The notes beneath the pieces are model-generated. The model made no database searches. It saw only the letters and a program-made list of their open reading frames with translations, and was not told where the DNA came from. Positions 18,087 through 26,851 of a DNA stretch of 64,000 nucleotides are shown in pieces. The stretch is from Thermoplasmata archaeon (GTDB lineage Archaea; Thermoplasmatota; Thermoplasmata; Thermoplasmatales; Thermoplasmataceae), in the NCBI GenBank assembly GCA_021810045.1, contig JAJZJR010000001.1, positions 62,001 through 126,000 of the forward strand. Reading direction: 5' to 3'. How positions within the stretch are numbered: position 1 is the stretch's first letter; each line of letters begins with the position of its first letter. A program made the position numbers and the translations under genes.

Positions 18087-18179
18087 ATGACTAAAGCAAC
18101 TAACCCGGAAATTTTATGGAAGTCTGTAGAAGAGTGTCTTCGCCAGACAGAAAACATGATCAGGAGGCATCCATTATGA
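18087..18179 (+). CDS. Small 30-codon ORF translationally coupled to the MFS gene
   Basis: Starts MTKATNPEILWKSVEE and ends RRHPL. Its ATG is correctly placed for leaderless initiation, 24 bases after the TATA box at 18057-18070. Its TGA overlaps the ATG of the MFS gene (ATGA at 18176-18179), and its own codons contain the AGGAGG ribosome-binding site (18162-18167) used by the MFS gene. It is probably a real translated leader or small protein; no homologous family is recognised. Confidence 0.55.
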   Translation: MTKATNPEILWKSVEECLRQTENMIRRHPL

Positions 18180-19390
18180 ATCAATATGTACGGTTTAATA
18201 CTGCAAGGTTTCTCAGTCTTGTTTCAATTGTTCCTATAGAAATTTATGTGGTATTCCAAATGGCTGAAAATGCAGAATATTACACCATTCTTGGACTTTC
18301 ACTGTTATTGCCCTTATTCCTGGAACTACTTCTTCAGTCAAAAATTTCTCAAATAATTGATTCGACCCCTAGAAGAAAGATTCTCGTATTCAATGAAGTC
18401 TGCAACACTTCATTTCTCATCATCACCGCAATCCTTTTTGTTTACAGCAGGGACATTAGGATGTTCCTTGATTTTGGTGTTCTTATTTCTGTTGAGATAT
18501 ATCTTTTTCTTGCTTACCAAACCTACATGGCACTTGCAAGAGAAATTGTCTCCACAGGCTCTTTTGGAAAATACAATGGATTGTCGGAAATACTGGGCCA
18601 ACTCCCAATACTTCTCGGGGCCTTTGTTTCATCCATAATTTTTCTTAGGATCGGTTTTCTGGGATTGATTCTCATTGGGGTTGCACTTCACTTATCTGCC
18701 GTTCATGAACTTATGAAAATTAATGAAAAATTCTGGGCTATTCCATCAAACAGAGGAGAAAATTCATTGGTTCAGTCATTCAGGTATATGAAGAATAACT
18801 TAAGATCCATATTCTTCATTTTCCTTCTCAACGTTCCTTTCATGGCTATTGTGGCAGGAAATCTGCTGAAACCCATCTATATTGCGTCATTTCTCCAGGG
18901 AAATGCCTCATTGCTAGCTGAATCAGAAGGTATCTATGCATTGCTTGCCATGATAACAGGCTTTGTTGCTCCAGGGATGATGAACAGGTTGGGCGAAATG
19001 AGAAGTGTATATCTCTTCACTGCAATTTTCTTCATTGGAAGTGTTCTGATTCCAACAGTTCAGGTAATACCGCTGTATTTAGTATTCCAGATGTTGCATG
19101 GGTTTGGAAATCCCGGGGTAAGGATTGCAAGGAATTCCATGGCTATGAGATCTACTCCTGTTGAAGAAATGGGAAGATTCAATGGTTCTGTAAGTTTTCT
19201 TACAATCATAGGCAGGATAATGATCATAGGATTATGCATTGTCTCGCTGAACTTCCTTGGAGTCAGGCTGCTTTTGCTTCTCATGGGTATTCTTGTGCTT
19301 GTTTCAGTCACTTTTGCAGGCTTCATGTGGAATGTTTCCCACCAGTTAAAGGATAGATTCGATGTGAGGAAAAATGCATTGACTGATTGA
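18176..19390 (+). CDS. MFS-type membrane transporter
   Basis: 404 residues with about ten to twelve hydrophobic segments and no other domain. An in-cluster proline/glycine pattern of MFS proteins is visible (IIDSTPRRKIL in the loop after helix 2, FGKYNGLSEILGQLPIL, and MGRFNGSVSFLTIIGRIM in the second half). Start: a longer frame begins at 18116, but the ATG at 18176 is preceded eight bases upstream by a perfect AGGAGG, the strongest ribosome-binding site in this region. It is divergent from the SufR-like regulator. The substrate is unknown; a metal, siderophore or drug would fit the regulator. Confidence 0.78.
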   Translation: MNQYVRFNTARFLSLVSIVPIEIYVVFQMAENAEYYTILGLSLLLPLFLELLLQSKISQIIDSTPRRKILVFNEVCNTSFLIITAILFVYSRDIRMFLDFGVLISVEIYLFLAYQTYMALAREIVSTGSFGKYNGLSEILGQLPILLGAFVSSIIFLRIGFLGLILIGVALHLSAVHELMKINEKFWAIPSNRGENSLVQSFRYMKNNLRSIFFIFLLNVPFMAIVAGNLLKPIYIASFLQGNASLLAESEGIYALLAMITGFVAPGMMNRLGEMRSVYLFTAIFFIGSVLIPTVQVIPLYLVFQMLHGFGNPGVRIARNSMAMRSTPVEEMGRFNGSVSFLTIIGRIMIIGLCIVSLNFLGVRLLLLLMGILVLVSVTFAGFMWNVSHQLKDRFDVRKNALTD

Positions 19391-19401
19391 AAAATATGAC
19401 C

Positions 19402-22098
19402 TCAAAGTATTTCCTCAATGGAATCCCTTAATCTTTTATCCATTTCTGTGACCGGAGACCTGTTTACAAGCTTTTCCATGAATCGATCCGGTTCCTCCAT
19501 ATAGGTCAGTAATTCTGCCAGACGTTTTTCAACCACATCGGTCTTAATCCTGCCATATTCCCTCATATCGAGTGCATATCCCATGATTCCGGTGTCAACG
19601 GCCTCCCTCATGCTCACGTACATGATTGCCCCCGATATTTTCTCAGGCTCAACCTGAAACTGTCTCTGAAACATTCTTGTATAAAGCCAGAGCTGGTGCC
19701 AGTATGCAGGATTTGCAGATTTGGATGTTTTATAATCTGCAACCAGAAATTTGCCTGAACTTCCGCTTCCTTCAAATATTGCATCGATTCTTCCCTCAAG
19801 CATTATGTCGTCAGGAACTCCTGGGCTCTGGAAAACCTCGCTGAGAGGAAGGGTGACCTTTAATTCGGTGAATTTTGCAGGGATTCTGAAATCTGGCCTA
19901 ATCTGTTCAAGAATTAGGTCAAGATTTGTGAAGTGATCTTTCAGCTCATCGGGTATGCTTTCCACGGTTGCAGTGCCATTGGCATATGCCTGGGCATAAT
20001 TGTGAAAATCACTGCCTGATGAAGCCGATGGAGAATAGTCAGTAATTCCTAGGATCCTGTTTCTCAGGAACCTGTAGGGATCATTTATTGCTTCTATAGT
20101 TGAGTATGAAAGGTGATCTATGGACAGGAAGTAATCCCGTATCTTCTGAGGAAGCCATAATTTTGATCTGTTGATCAATGCAAGGGCTTCTTCTTTTCTT
20201 CCTGCAATAAAAAGATTGTAAGACTCGTCGTACCGCCTGTTTGAAAAGGAGGTTTTTTCGAAATCCGATTCCTCTCTCAAATAAGTATCACCCTCAACCT
20301 GGAATCTTGCTATGATTTTATCAGGAGCCAAAACCATAAGTTTTTCCCTGGCACGTGTCAGTGCAACAAAATCTATCCTGATCGGCTCCTCTTCAAGATC
20401 CTGGATTATATCTGTTCCTGTTGCAACGGAAATTATGGATGTTGTAAGGCTGTCCATGAACTCAAGATTCTTTCTTGGTTCGGATGGGACATAAATAACA
20501 GTGTGAAATTCAAGCCCCTTTGCTTTGTGGACTGTTAACACATTTACTCTTGATTTCTTCAAATCCTCTTCAGCAGCATCACTGGAAAGGGCCATAAAAT
20601 CCAGGAAACCCTGAAATGAAAATTCCTGGAAGTTTTCAAGGTATTCCCGCGAAGAATTGAGCACAGACAGTGCTGATGCCACATATTCCTGGGTCATTGA
20701 TGAGCTGATTGGCAGAATCACTGACTCAAATGCTTCCTCCATTAAGTTGGTTCCAAACTTCAAGTCCCGCAGTGACCTGAATTTCTCCGGAAGAATCTGG
20801 TCCTTCACGCCTTCTTTGACAAGAGATGAACCGATCTCCACAGCCTCCATTAACGTAAGACCTGAAAATGGTGTCAAAAGTGCCTTGGACACAATATTAG
20901 GATCTGATGACACTAGTCCTTTGATGTAGTCCAGTATTTCACTGATCTGCTTCTGGTTTATACGGTTCTTTATTGTTGATGAGAAAGTGATCCCGGCAGA
21001 CTGAAGCATTGAGGAGATTTTTTCAACCTGACTGTTTGTTCTAGCGATTATGGCAATATCTGCATCCGGATCATTGTTCTCAGAAAGAGATTGAGTTACA
21101 AGTGCCACAGCATTTCCTTCAGGATCCGATGTTGAAATAAGGTGTATCTTTTCCCCTTTCTCCTTATCCGGGTTGTTCAGTTTTTCAACTTCCTTCCTGG
21201 AGCCGTCATCCCTGGAGTATGCCATATAATACCCCTTTGCAAAATCGAGTATATTGTTGGTACTCCTGTGATTCTGGCTCATCCCAATTACCTCAAAGCC
21301 TGAATCATCCAGGAATCTGTGAAATGAGCTTAGGCTTCCACCCTGAAAACCAAAAATAGATTGTTTTCTGTCCCCGACAAAAAACCTGTTTTCCGCCATC
21401 CTGCTTACAATGTCAGTTTGTAACCTGTTCAGGTCCTGAAATTCGTCCACCAGAACATGGGTTCTCTTTGGGAAACTGTCAAGTGCATTGAAATCCCTTA
21501 ATAGATCATTGAAGTCAATAACATGGTTTTCATCCTTGTATTTTTCATAAGTTGCAAATGTGTCCACAAAATCATTTACCAGCCTTCCAGTGGCCTCATG
21601 GGACAATGAAAGATTTTTTGATGACCGCATCTTGTCCCAGGTCAGCTTCGTAACCTTATCTATATTGATCCTTTCTGGAAGAATTCCAAAACTCTTGAGG
21701 TACCTTATGGAATTTTCAAATTTTGGAACGAGATTTTCGATAAGGTAGTCTCTGCCGTATGTAAACGTATTCAGCTCAAGGAGTCTCCTGTAGATAACAT
21801 ACCTCAAAGTGGTGTTGGATGTGATCTCCGATGTTCTGCCCAGAGACTGCAAGTTGGACATGGCATAACCATGGATTGTGGAAACTTCAATCTGGAACGC
21901 CTCGTTCATGAGATGGGGATGCTCGGCCCTTATTTTTTGAAAAATTCTTTTCTTCATCTCGTCTGAGGCTTTATTTGTGAATGTTACACAGGCTATGTCT
22001 GCACCCTTGACTCCGGCATTGAGAAGTCTGCTGACTTCCTCCACTATCTCTGTAGTCTTGCCTGTACCTGGATTGGCAACAATAATCCTGTCAGTCAC
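19402..22098 (-). CDS. UvrD/Rep-type helicase fused to a RecB-like nuclease
   Basis: 898 residues. Superfamily 1 motifs in order: Walker A ANPGTGKTT (8-16), motif Ia CVTFTNKAS, motif II VLVDEFQDLN, motif III FVGDRKQSIFGFQGG, motif V VLTVHKAKGLEFHTV, motif VI VALTRAREKL. The C-terminal 200 residues carry a PD-(D/E)XK nuclease: LEGRIDAIFE then VADYKTSK. The arrangement matches AddA/RecB-style DNA repair nucleases, though no AddB partner is adjacent. Starts with GTG at 22098; a TATA-like TAATTAAAATAG on the minus strand about 26 bases upstream supports a leaderless start. Likely role: processing of broken DNA. Confidence 0.88.
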   Translation of the reverse strand: MTDRIIVANPGTGKTTEIVEEVSRLLNAGVKGADIACVTFTNKASDEMKKRIFQKIRAEHPHLMNEAFQIEVSTIHGYAMSNLQSLGRTSEITSNTTLRYVIYRRLLELNTFTYGRDYLIENLVPKFENSIRYLKSFGILPERINIDKVTKLTWDKMRSSKNLSLSHEATGRLVNDFVDTFATYEKYKDENHVIDFNDLLRDFNALDSFPKRTHVLVDEFQDLNRLQTDIVSRMAENRFFVGDRKQSIFGFQGGSLSSFHRFLDDSGFEVIGMSQNHRSTNNILDFAKGYYMAYSRDDGSRKEVEKLNNPDKEKGEKIHLISTSDPEGNAVALVTQSLSENNDPDADIAIIARTNSQVEKISSMLQSAGITFSSTIKNRINQKQISEILDYIKGLVSSDPNIVSKALLTPFSGLTLMEAVEIGSSLVKEGVKDQILPEKFRSLRDLKFGTNLMEEAFESVILPISSSMTQEYVASALSVLNSSREYLENFQEFSFQGFLDFMALSSDAAEEDLKKSRVNVLTVHKAKGLEFHTVIYVPSEPRKNLEFMDSLTTSIISVATGTDIIQDLEEEPIRIDFVALTRAREKLMVLAPDKIIARFQVEGDTYLREESDFEKTSFSNRRYDESYNLFIAGRKEEALALINRSKLWLPQKIRDYFLSIDHLSYSTIEAINDPYRFLRNRILGITDYSPSASSGSDFHNYAQAYANGTATVESIPDELKDHFTNLDLILEQIRPDFRIPAKFTELKVTLPLSEVFQSPGVPDDIMLEGRIDAIFEGSGSSGKFLVADYKTSKSANPAYWHQLWLYTRMFQRQFQVEPEKISGAIMYVSMREAVDTGIMGYALDMREYGRIKTDVVEKRLAELLTYMEEPDRFMEKLVNRSPVTEMDKRLRDSIEEIL

Positions 22099-22141
22099 AG
22101 AAAAATATAGTTAGAGGCTATTTTAATTATTTCGCCGAAAG

Positions 22142-22738
22142 CTAGAAGTCAACGCCTCGTCTGGCAGGTAGGCCTTCCGAATAAGGATGACGTATTTCCT
22201 TCATTTCAGTTATCAGACTTGCCCTTTGCAGTATTTCTTCTGGCATTTTCCTCCCTGTCAGGACAACTTCCACATTGTCACCCCTATTGTCCAGGAATTC
22301 CGTGAGCGTATTCAGATCAAGAAGATTGTAGTAAATGGCAACGTTAACCTCATCCATAATGACAATATCCCATTTCCCGGATGTAACTTCCTCCTTCATT
22401 TTCCGGAAGGCGTCAGTGACTTTTTCCCTGTAGTCCTCCGGTGGTTTTCCTTTTGGGCATAGAACGACGTTTGCCACCTTCTTTCTGTCTTCTACTGGTA
22501 TGTCCTCTTCCCATGCTATGAAATAAGGCATTCCGGCATAGTCCACCTTAAGTTTCTCCGGAAAGAGTTTTGAAGATTTGTTTTCGCCGTATGTACCAAG
22601 TTTCATGAACTGGATAATGTAAACTCTTAATCCCCAGCCAAGGGCCCTGAACGCGAGTCCAAATGCTGCTGTTGTCTTTCCCTTTCCATCTCCTGTATAT
22701 ACTTCCACAAGTCCCTTCTTTAACCTGAACATAGACAT
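22142..22738 (-). CDS. cobA: ATP:corrinoid adenosyltransferase (CobA/BtuR type)
   Basis: 198 residues. The P-loop GDGKGKTTAAFGLA (17-30), the IIQFMK segment, IVIMDEVNVAIYYNLLD and the C-terminal HPYSEGLPARRGVDF are the conserved blocks of CobA-type enzymes that transfer the 5'-deoxyadenosyl group of ATP to cob(I)alamin. It supports adenosylcobalamin-dependent enzymes or salvage of corrinoids. No other cobalamin gene is close. It sits 43 bases upstream of the helicase gene, which has its own promoter. Confidence 0.92.
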   Translation of the reverse strand: MSMFRLKKGLVEVYTGDGKGKTTAAFGLAFRALGWGLRVYIIQFMKLGTYGENKSSKLFPEKLKVDYAGMPYFIAWEEDIPVEDRKKVANVVLCPKGKPPEDYREKVTDAFRKMKEEVTSGKWDIVIMDEVNVAIYYNLLDLNTLTEFLDNRGDNVEVVLTGRKMPEEILQRASLITEMKEIRHPYSEGLPARRGVDF

Positions 22739-22800
22739 CTCAACCAGAGTTAATTGAGGATGTTGGGGACAGTTTTAATTGTTGCACTCCATACGGAAGT

Positions 22801-23475
22801 ATGTTGAAATTACTCATCGCCGATGCTGAACTTGAACTGATTCCCAGAGAAATGCTCGACGATTATTCCATAAGACTTCATGCCAAAAAGAGGAAGAAAC
22901 CTCCACAAAAAATACTCCTTGATTCCAACTATATGCACTCCGCAATAGACAGATTTTTCCCTGGGGAATCAAACCGTAGGGGGAGACCCGATATTATCTA
23001 CCACCTCCTTGCCATTGTTATGGAGAGCATCCTCAACAAGAAAGGTGGGATGCGGATATGGATTCATACAAGAAATAATCTTATCCTGGAGATTTCGCCT
23101 GAAACGAGGCTTCCTAAGTCATATAACAGATTTGTAGGACTTATGGAAGACCTGTTCGAGAAAGGGGAAATAAAATATGAGGAAAAAACACTGTTAAGGA
23201 TACACAACGGTGATGTTGCGAAAATGATTAATCTATCAGAATCCGGAAACATTAAGGTCCTTTCACCTGTGGGAAAAATGACCCAAGTTCCAGAACTTCT
23301 GGATTCGGAGAACGAGAATATTTCCTTCCTCATAGGTGGATTTTCAGAAGGAGATTTCATATCCGATGTGTATGAAATTGGTGAAGCTTTCTCCATATTT
23401 GATGAGGAACTTACCATATGGTCTGTTGCAATGGAGATCATAGCACAATATGAGCGGACATTTAGGTTTGTATGA
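22801..23475 (+). CDS. nep1: Nep1/Emg1 SPOUT RNA methyltransferase
   Basis: 224 residues, normal for archaeal Nep1. LDSNYMHSAIDR, RGRPDIIYHLLAIVMES, WIHTRNNLILEI and LPKSYNRFVGLMEDLF are family blocks, and the knotted SAM site lies near FLIGGFSEGDF. Nep1 methylates a pseudouridine in helix 35 of 16S rRNA during small-subunit assembly. It is followed by ribosomal protein S15 and DNA-processing genes. A TTTTAATTGT tract about 25 bases before the ATG suggests a leaderless transcript. Confidence 0.92.
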   Translation: MLKLLIADAELELIPREMLDDYSIRLHAKKRKKPPQKILLDSNYMHSAIDRFFPGESNRRGRPDIIYHLLAIVMESILNKKGGMRIWIHTRNNLILEISPETRLPKSYNRFVGLMEDLFEKGEIKYEEKTLLRIHNGDVAKMINLSESGNIKVLSPVGKMTQVPELLDSENENISFLIGGFSEGDFISDVYEIGEAFSIFDEELTIWSVAMEIIAQYERTFRFV

Positions 23476-23551
23476 TAATTTTAAGATCAGATGAACAAAA
23501 AAGTAGATTAATACTTTACAGATTAAGGACAACTCAAGGGTAAAGATCAAA

Positions 23552-23989
23552 ATGGCGCGAATGCACACTAGAAAGAGAGGAAAATCAAAATCAAGGAGAA
23601 TATACAGCCAGGAAAAACCGGACTGGATACAGTTTTCCAATGAAGAAGTAGAGAAGATGATCATTGACCTCAAGACAGCTGGAACCAGCAATTCGGTTAT
23701 CGGTGTCAAACTCAGAGACCAGTACGGAATTCCAGGTACTAAAGCAGTTCTTGGGAAAAAACTTGGCAAGGTGCTCCAATCAGCAGGGATTAAGGACGAA
23801 GTGCCAGAAGACCTTATGAATCTTATCAAGAAATACAGAAACGTTTCAAAACATATGGATCTTAACAGAAACGACATGAGCAACAAAAGAGGACAGGCTC
23901 TGTTGATGGCAAAGATCCTGAGACTCGTTAAATACTACAAGAGATCTGGATATCTGGCTCCCGAATGGAACCTTTCCAGAGTTCTGTAA
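23552..23989 (+). CDS. rps15: Ribosomal protein S15 (uS15, S13e family)
   Basis: 145 residues, the archaeal/eukaryotic length. The N-terminal extension MARMHTRKRGKSKS and the core block LRLVKYYKRSGYLAPEWN are conserved uS15 features; it binds 16S rRNA helix 22. The downstream RecJ-like gene starts two bases after the stop, an order seen in other archaea. Confidence 0.96.
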   Translation: MARMHTRKRGKSKSRRIYSQEKPDWIQFSNEEVEKMIIDLKTAGTSNSVIGVKLRDQYGIPGTKAVLGKKLGKVLQSAGIKDEVPEDLMNLIKKYRNVSKHMDLNRNDMSNKRGQALLMAKILRLVKYYKRSGYLAPEWNLSRVL

Positions 23990-23991
23990 AA

Positions 23992-25335
23992 ATGTTAAAG
24001 GACATTATTGATCCTGAATTCTATAGGCTATTGAAAGAGGGTGCAGAACGCATCCTTAAAAATAATTATATCAGGGTTCTTGCCCACTTTGACGGTGACG
24101 GCGGCAGTGCTGCCATTATTCTTACATCTGCCTTGAGAAGGGCTGGAATAAAATTTCATTTAGGCTTCATCAAGAGTCTTGATGGAGAGAGTTTCAGGCA
24201 GCGAATAGGCGAATTTCCAGATATTTACACTGTTGTTGTTGATGCGGGATCAGATCAATCAAGATTCATTGAGGAGTATGAGAATGTATGCATTCTCGAC
24301 CATCATTTCTTTCAGGAGAATCCCTTTAAAGGCCTGAACATAAATGCGAGACAATTTGGCATTGATGGAACAAGGGGAGCATGTGGAGCAACAATGGCCT
24401 TTGTTATGGCTCTTGCCATGGATGAGAAGAACGCAGATTTACTTCCCTTCCTGGTATCGGGCGTTATAGCCGATAAACAGGATATCGGAGGCTATACAGA
24501 TCTTAATCTAACTTTGATGGATCATTACGGAAAAAACCTCAAAACAGTTCGTACCCTAAATTTTGAGGGACAGAATCTTACTGATGGCATCACCTATTCT
24601 ACTGATCCATTCTTTATGGATCTGAGTGGAAAACCTGATAATGTACGAAAAGTGCTTGATAGCCTCGGGGTTTCACCAGATAAAAGCATATTTGACCTTA
24701 CAGAAGATGAAAAGCGTTCTCTCGGAGAATTTCTTACAGCCAGGCTGCTTGAACAGAACAGTGGCTCAGAGGGGATCAAATACCTTGAGAATGATATAAT
24801 AAAATTTGACCACCTTGGTTTCACTTCTAAGGAAATAAGTACACTTGTGGATGGCAATGCAAAGGTTGGGATGAATTCCGTTCCCATTATTTTCTTCCTT
24901 GGAGACCAGTCACAGAAAGAAGATATGATCAACAACTGGAGAATCTTCAAGACTAAACTTATCGAGTATGCGTATAGGGCATACAAAGAAATTTACGAAG
25001 AGTCAAATGTAAGGTACTTCTATGCTCCGGAATCTGAAATGGCAGGTGCGATCAGTGGCATCATGATGCTTTACCTTTTGAAACAGGACAAGCCCCTGAT
25101 TGGTTTCAATGTTGGAAATAATGATACAAAGGTATCTTCCAGAGGTTCAAGAAGACAGGTACAGAAAGGATTGAATCTTTCAACCATAATGAGAGAAAGT
25201 GCAAAGGAAGTTGGAGGCTCCGGTGGAGGCCACGATATAGCAGCCGGTGCTGTTATTCCGAGAGGAAAGGAGAAACAGTTTGTTGAGACTGCCAATCGCC
25301 TTATTGGGGAACAGCTTGGAAGACCGACTATATAA
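23992..25335 (+). CDS. DHH family phosphoesterase (archaeal RecJ/GAN-like)
   Basis: 447 residues from the ATG at 23992. Motif I is AHFDGDGGSAA (near residue 31), motif II VVVDAGSDQ, motif III ILDHHFF, followed by GVIADKQD, and a C-terminal DHHA1-type GGSGGGHDIAAGA. All metal-binding residues of an active DHH nuclease appear to be kept, so this is more likely the active RecJ/GAN-type exonuclease than a catalytically dead Cdc45 copy. It would act with GINS in replication or in repair. A frame opening at 23965 overlaps the S15 gene; the ATG two bases after its stop is preferred. Confidence 0.85.
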   Translation: MLKDIIDPEFYRLLKEGAERILKNNYIRVLAHFDGDGGSAAIILTSALRRAGIKFHLGFIKSLDGESFRQRIGEFPDIYTVVVDAGSDQSRFIEEYENVCILDHHFFQENPFKGLNINARQFGIDGTRGACGATMAFVMALAMDEKNADLLPFLVSGVIADKQDIGGYTDLNLTLMDHYGKNLKTVRTLNFEGQNLTDGITYSTDPFFMDLSGKPDNVRKVLDSLGVSPDKSIFDLTEDEKRSLGEFLTARLLEQNSGSEGIKYLENDIIKFDHLGFTSKEISTLVDGNAKVGMNSVPIIFFLGDQSQKEDMINNWRIFKTKLIEYAYRAYKEIYEESNVRYFYAPESEMAGAISGIMMLYLLKQDKPLIGFNVGNNDTKVSSRGSRRQVQKGLNLSTIMRESAKEVGGSGGGHDIAAGAVIPRGKEKQFVETANRLIGEQLGRPTI

Positions 25336-25376
25336 AAGAAGGAAAAGCTTTAAGTCTGTAAAGAATTATGAATTGA

Positions 25377-26030
25377 ATGGCTCGGATAGGAGTCTTCACA
25401 TCTGATTTCAAATTTTATCGGGACGTTATCCAATTACTCAAGGAGTGGAACCTACCTTTCATGAGTATCGAGTCCATGGATTCTATACCGGATGATGTGT
25501 CTGTAGTCTTAAGCTCATCAAGGGATGATTTTGACCTCATAAACCAGGTTAAGTCCAATAACCCTCTTCAGGGCTTAAGGATGTCACTGGCAAAGCTCCT
25601 TATGAGAGAGAAATTTGATTCAGTAGTGATTGGAATAGATCCTGGACCATATCCCGGTATAGCTGTCTTTGGAGATAACATTTTAATGGAAGCTTTTGAA
25701 TGCCCATCACTGAGGCAAATTGGTGACGAGGTTTCTGCAATCGCGGAATCATACACATACTCTGATCTGCAGGTAAAACTGGGAAATGGAGATGCCCCCA
25801 ACAGAGATTATATTTTTAACACATTGAGGTCATTGGAACTGAGAATCCGCGTTGTGGATGAACAGAATACAAGTTTCCCGCACAAGATTCATGACAATGC
25901 ATTATCTGCTGCCAGAATAGCCCAGGTTGAGCAAAAATACTACATAGCACCAGAACTGCTTTCTCAGAACATTAAAAGAAAAGAAGCATATGAAAAAGAA
26001 TTTGTGACTTTAAAAAGTGTCATCGGTTAA
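25377..26030 (+). CDS. RuvC/RNase H-fold protein, putative nuclease
   Basis: 217 residues. The centre holds VIGIDPGPYPGIAVFGDN (about 81-98), the first strand and loop of a RuvC-type RNase H fold with the first catalytic aspartate. Near the C-terminus FPHKIHDNALSAARIA resembles the last RuvC motif with an aspartate before the helix. The first 75 residues are a separate small domain. It lies just downstream of the RecJ-like gene and may act with it in recombination or repair. A TATA-like ACTATATAAAAG at 25328-25339 gives it its own promoter. The exact family is not recognised. Confidence 0.62.
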   Translation: MARIGVFTSDFKFYRDVIQLLKEWNLPFMSIESMDSIPDDVSVVLSSSRDDFDLINQVKSNNPLQGLRMSLAKLLMREKFDSVVIGIDPGPYPGIAVFGDNILMEAFECPSLRQIGDEVSAIAESYTYSDLQVKLGNGDAPNRDYIFNTLRSLELRIRVVDEQNTSFPHKIHDNALSAARIAQVEQKYYIAPELLSQNIKRKEAYEKEFVTLKSVIG

Positions 26031-26038
26031 AAAATAAT

Positions 26039-26851
26039 TTATTTCTGTTTTCTCCATTTTGGGGTTCTCATACCAGGAACTGTTTTCCTTCCTGCAGATA
26101 ATGCAAGGAATATCATGAATATGACAACAATAGCTGCAACGTAGTAAATCCAGTTGTAATTGGGCGGAGTTCCATAATAGAATTTTGTTGTTGATGAACC
26201 TTGATTACCATTTATGCTAACCAAAGGACTGTTTGTTGTAACCTTAAGAGTATGCTCTCCGGTACCCAGATATTTTGCAGGATCAAGTGGATAAGTGAAA
26301 TTAACGCTTACTTCCTGATTAGGGGCCACCGACTTTACAGTAACGTTACCCACAGGATTTGGAGAATTGTCAAGGTAAAAGTTCACCGTAAGGTTCTTGA
26401 CCGTCGTAATTCCAGTATTAAGGACAATCGCATGGAAGATTACGGGATCTATTACTGTAACCTGTAATGTCTGTGTCGCCTTAACAAATGAATTACCGTA
26501 CTGAGCTGCAGTTACAATGGTTATGTAAAGTGTCTGCTGTGTTACCGGGCTTTTGATGTTAAAGTTGAATATGGGATTGCTGCCCTGGAAGTTATGCACA
26601 GTAGATGTTGGCGAAATCCCAGTAAGGTTACTCCCGGATATATATGCAGTCATTGTGTAATTTGTGAACCCAAGAGGATTATCTACAGATACGGTAAAAT
26701 TCTGACCAACGAAACTGTAAGTTGGAGCAGAAACTGTAACGTAGTTTGCAAAAGGCGGTACGTAATTACTGCTTGGCGATGCTGTTCCAATAGTTGCAAA
26801 TGAGGAAAACAGCAGTAATGCGAGAATTCCCATCAGAAAGTACTTTTTCAA
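26039..26851 (-). CDS. Exported membrane-anchored protein with CARDB-like domain, partner of AglB
   Basis: 270 residues: signal peptide (MKKYFLMGILALLLFSSFATIGTA), two Ig-like beta domains (PTYSFVGQNFTVSVDNPLG; the second looks like a CARDB/cell-adhesion repeat: IVLNTGITTVKNLTVNFYLD), one C-terminal membrane helix (about 232-252) and a short basic tail PKWRKQK. Many N-X-S/T sites. It overlaps the aglB gene by four bases, so it is expressed with it and may be an accessory subunit of the oligosaccharyltransferase or a surface protein. It converges with the RuvC-like gene. Confidence 0.65.
   Translation of the reverse strand: MKKYFLMGILALLLFSSFATIGTASPSSNYVPPFANYVTVSAPTYSFVGQNFTVSVDNPLGFTNYTMTAYISGSNLTGISPTSTVHNFQGSNPIFNFNIKSPVTQQTLYITIVTAAQYGNSFVKATQTLQVTVIDPVIFHAIVLNTGITTVKNLTVNFYLDNSPNPVGNVTVKSVAPNQEVSVNFTYPLDPAKYLGTGEHTLKVTTNSPLVSINGNQGSSTTKFYYGTPPNYNWIYYVAAIVVIFMIFLALSAGRKTVPGMRTPKWRKQK

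Noticed and set aside
18116-18175. MFS protein starting at 18116
   Set aside because: The ATG at 18176 has a perfect AGGAGG eight bases before it, and the region is in use by the small ORF at 18087.
19402-22098. Defence system based on the UvrD/RecB-nuclease protein
   Set aside because: It stands alone among housekeeping genes with no partner typical of defence islands; a repair role is simpler.
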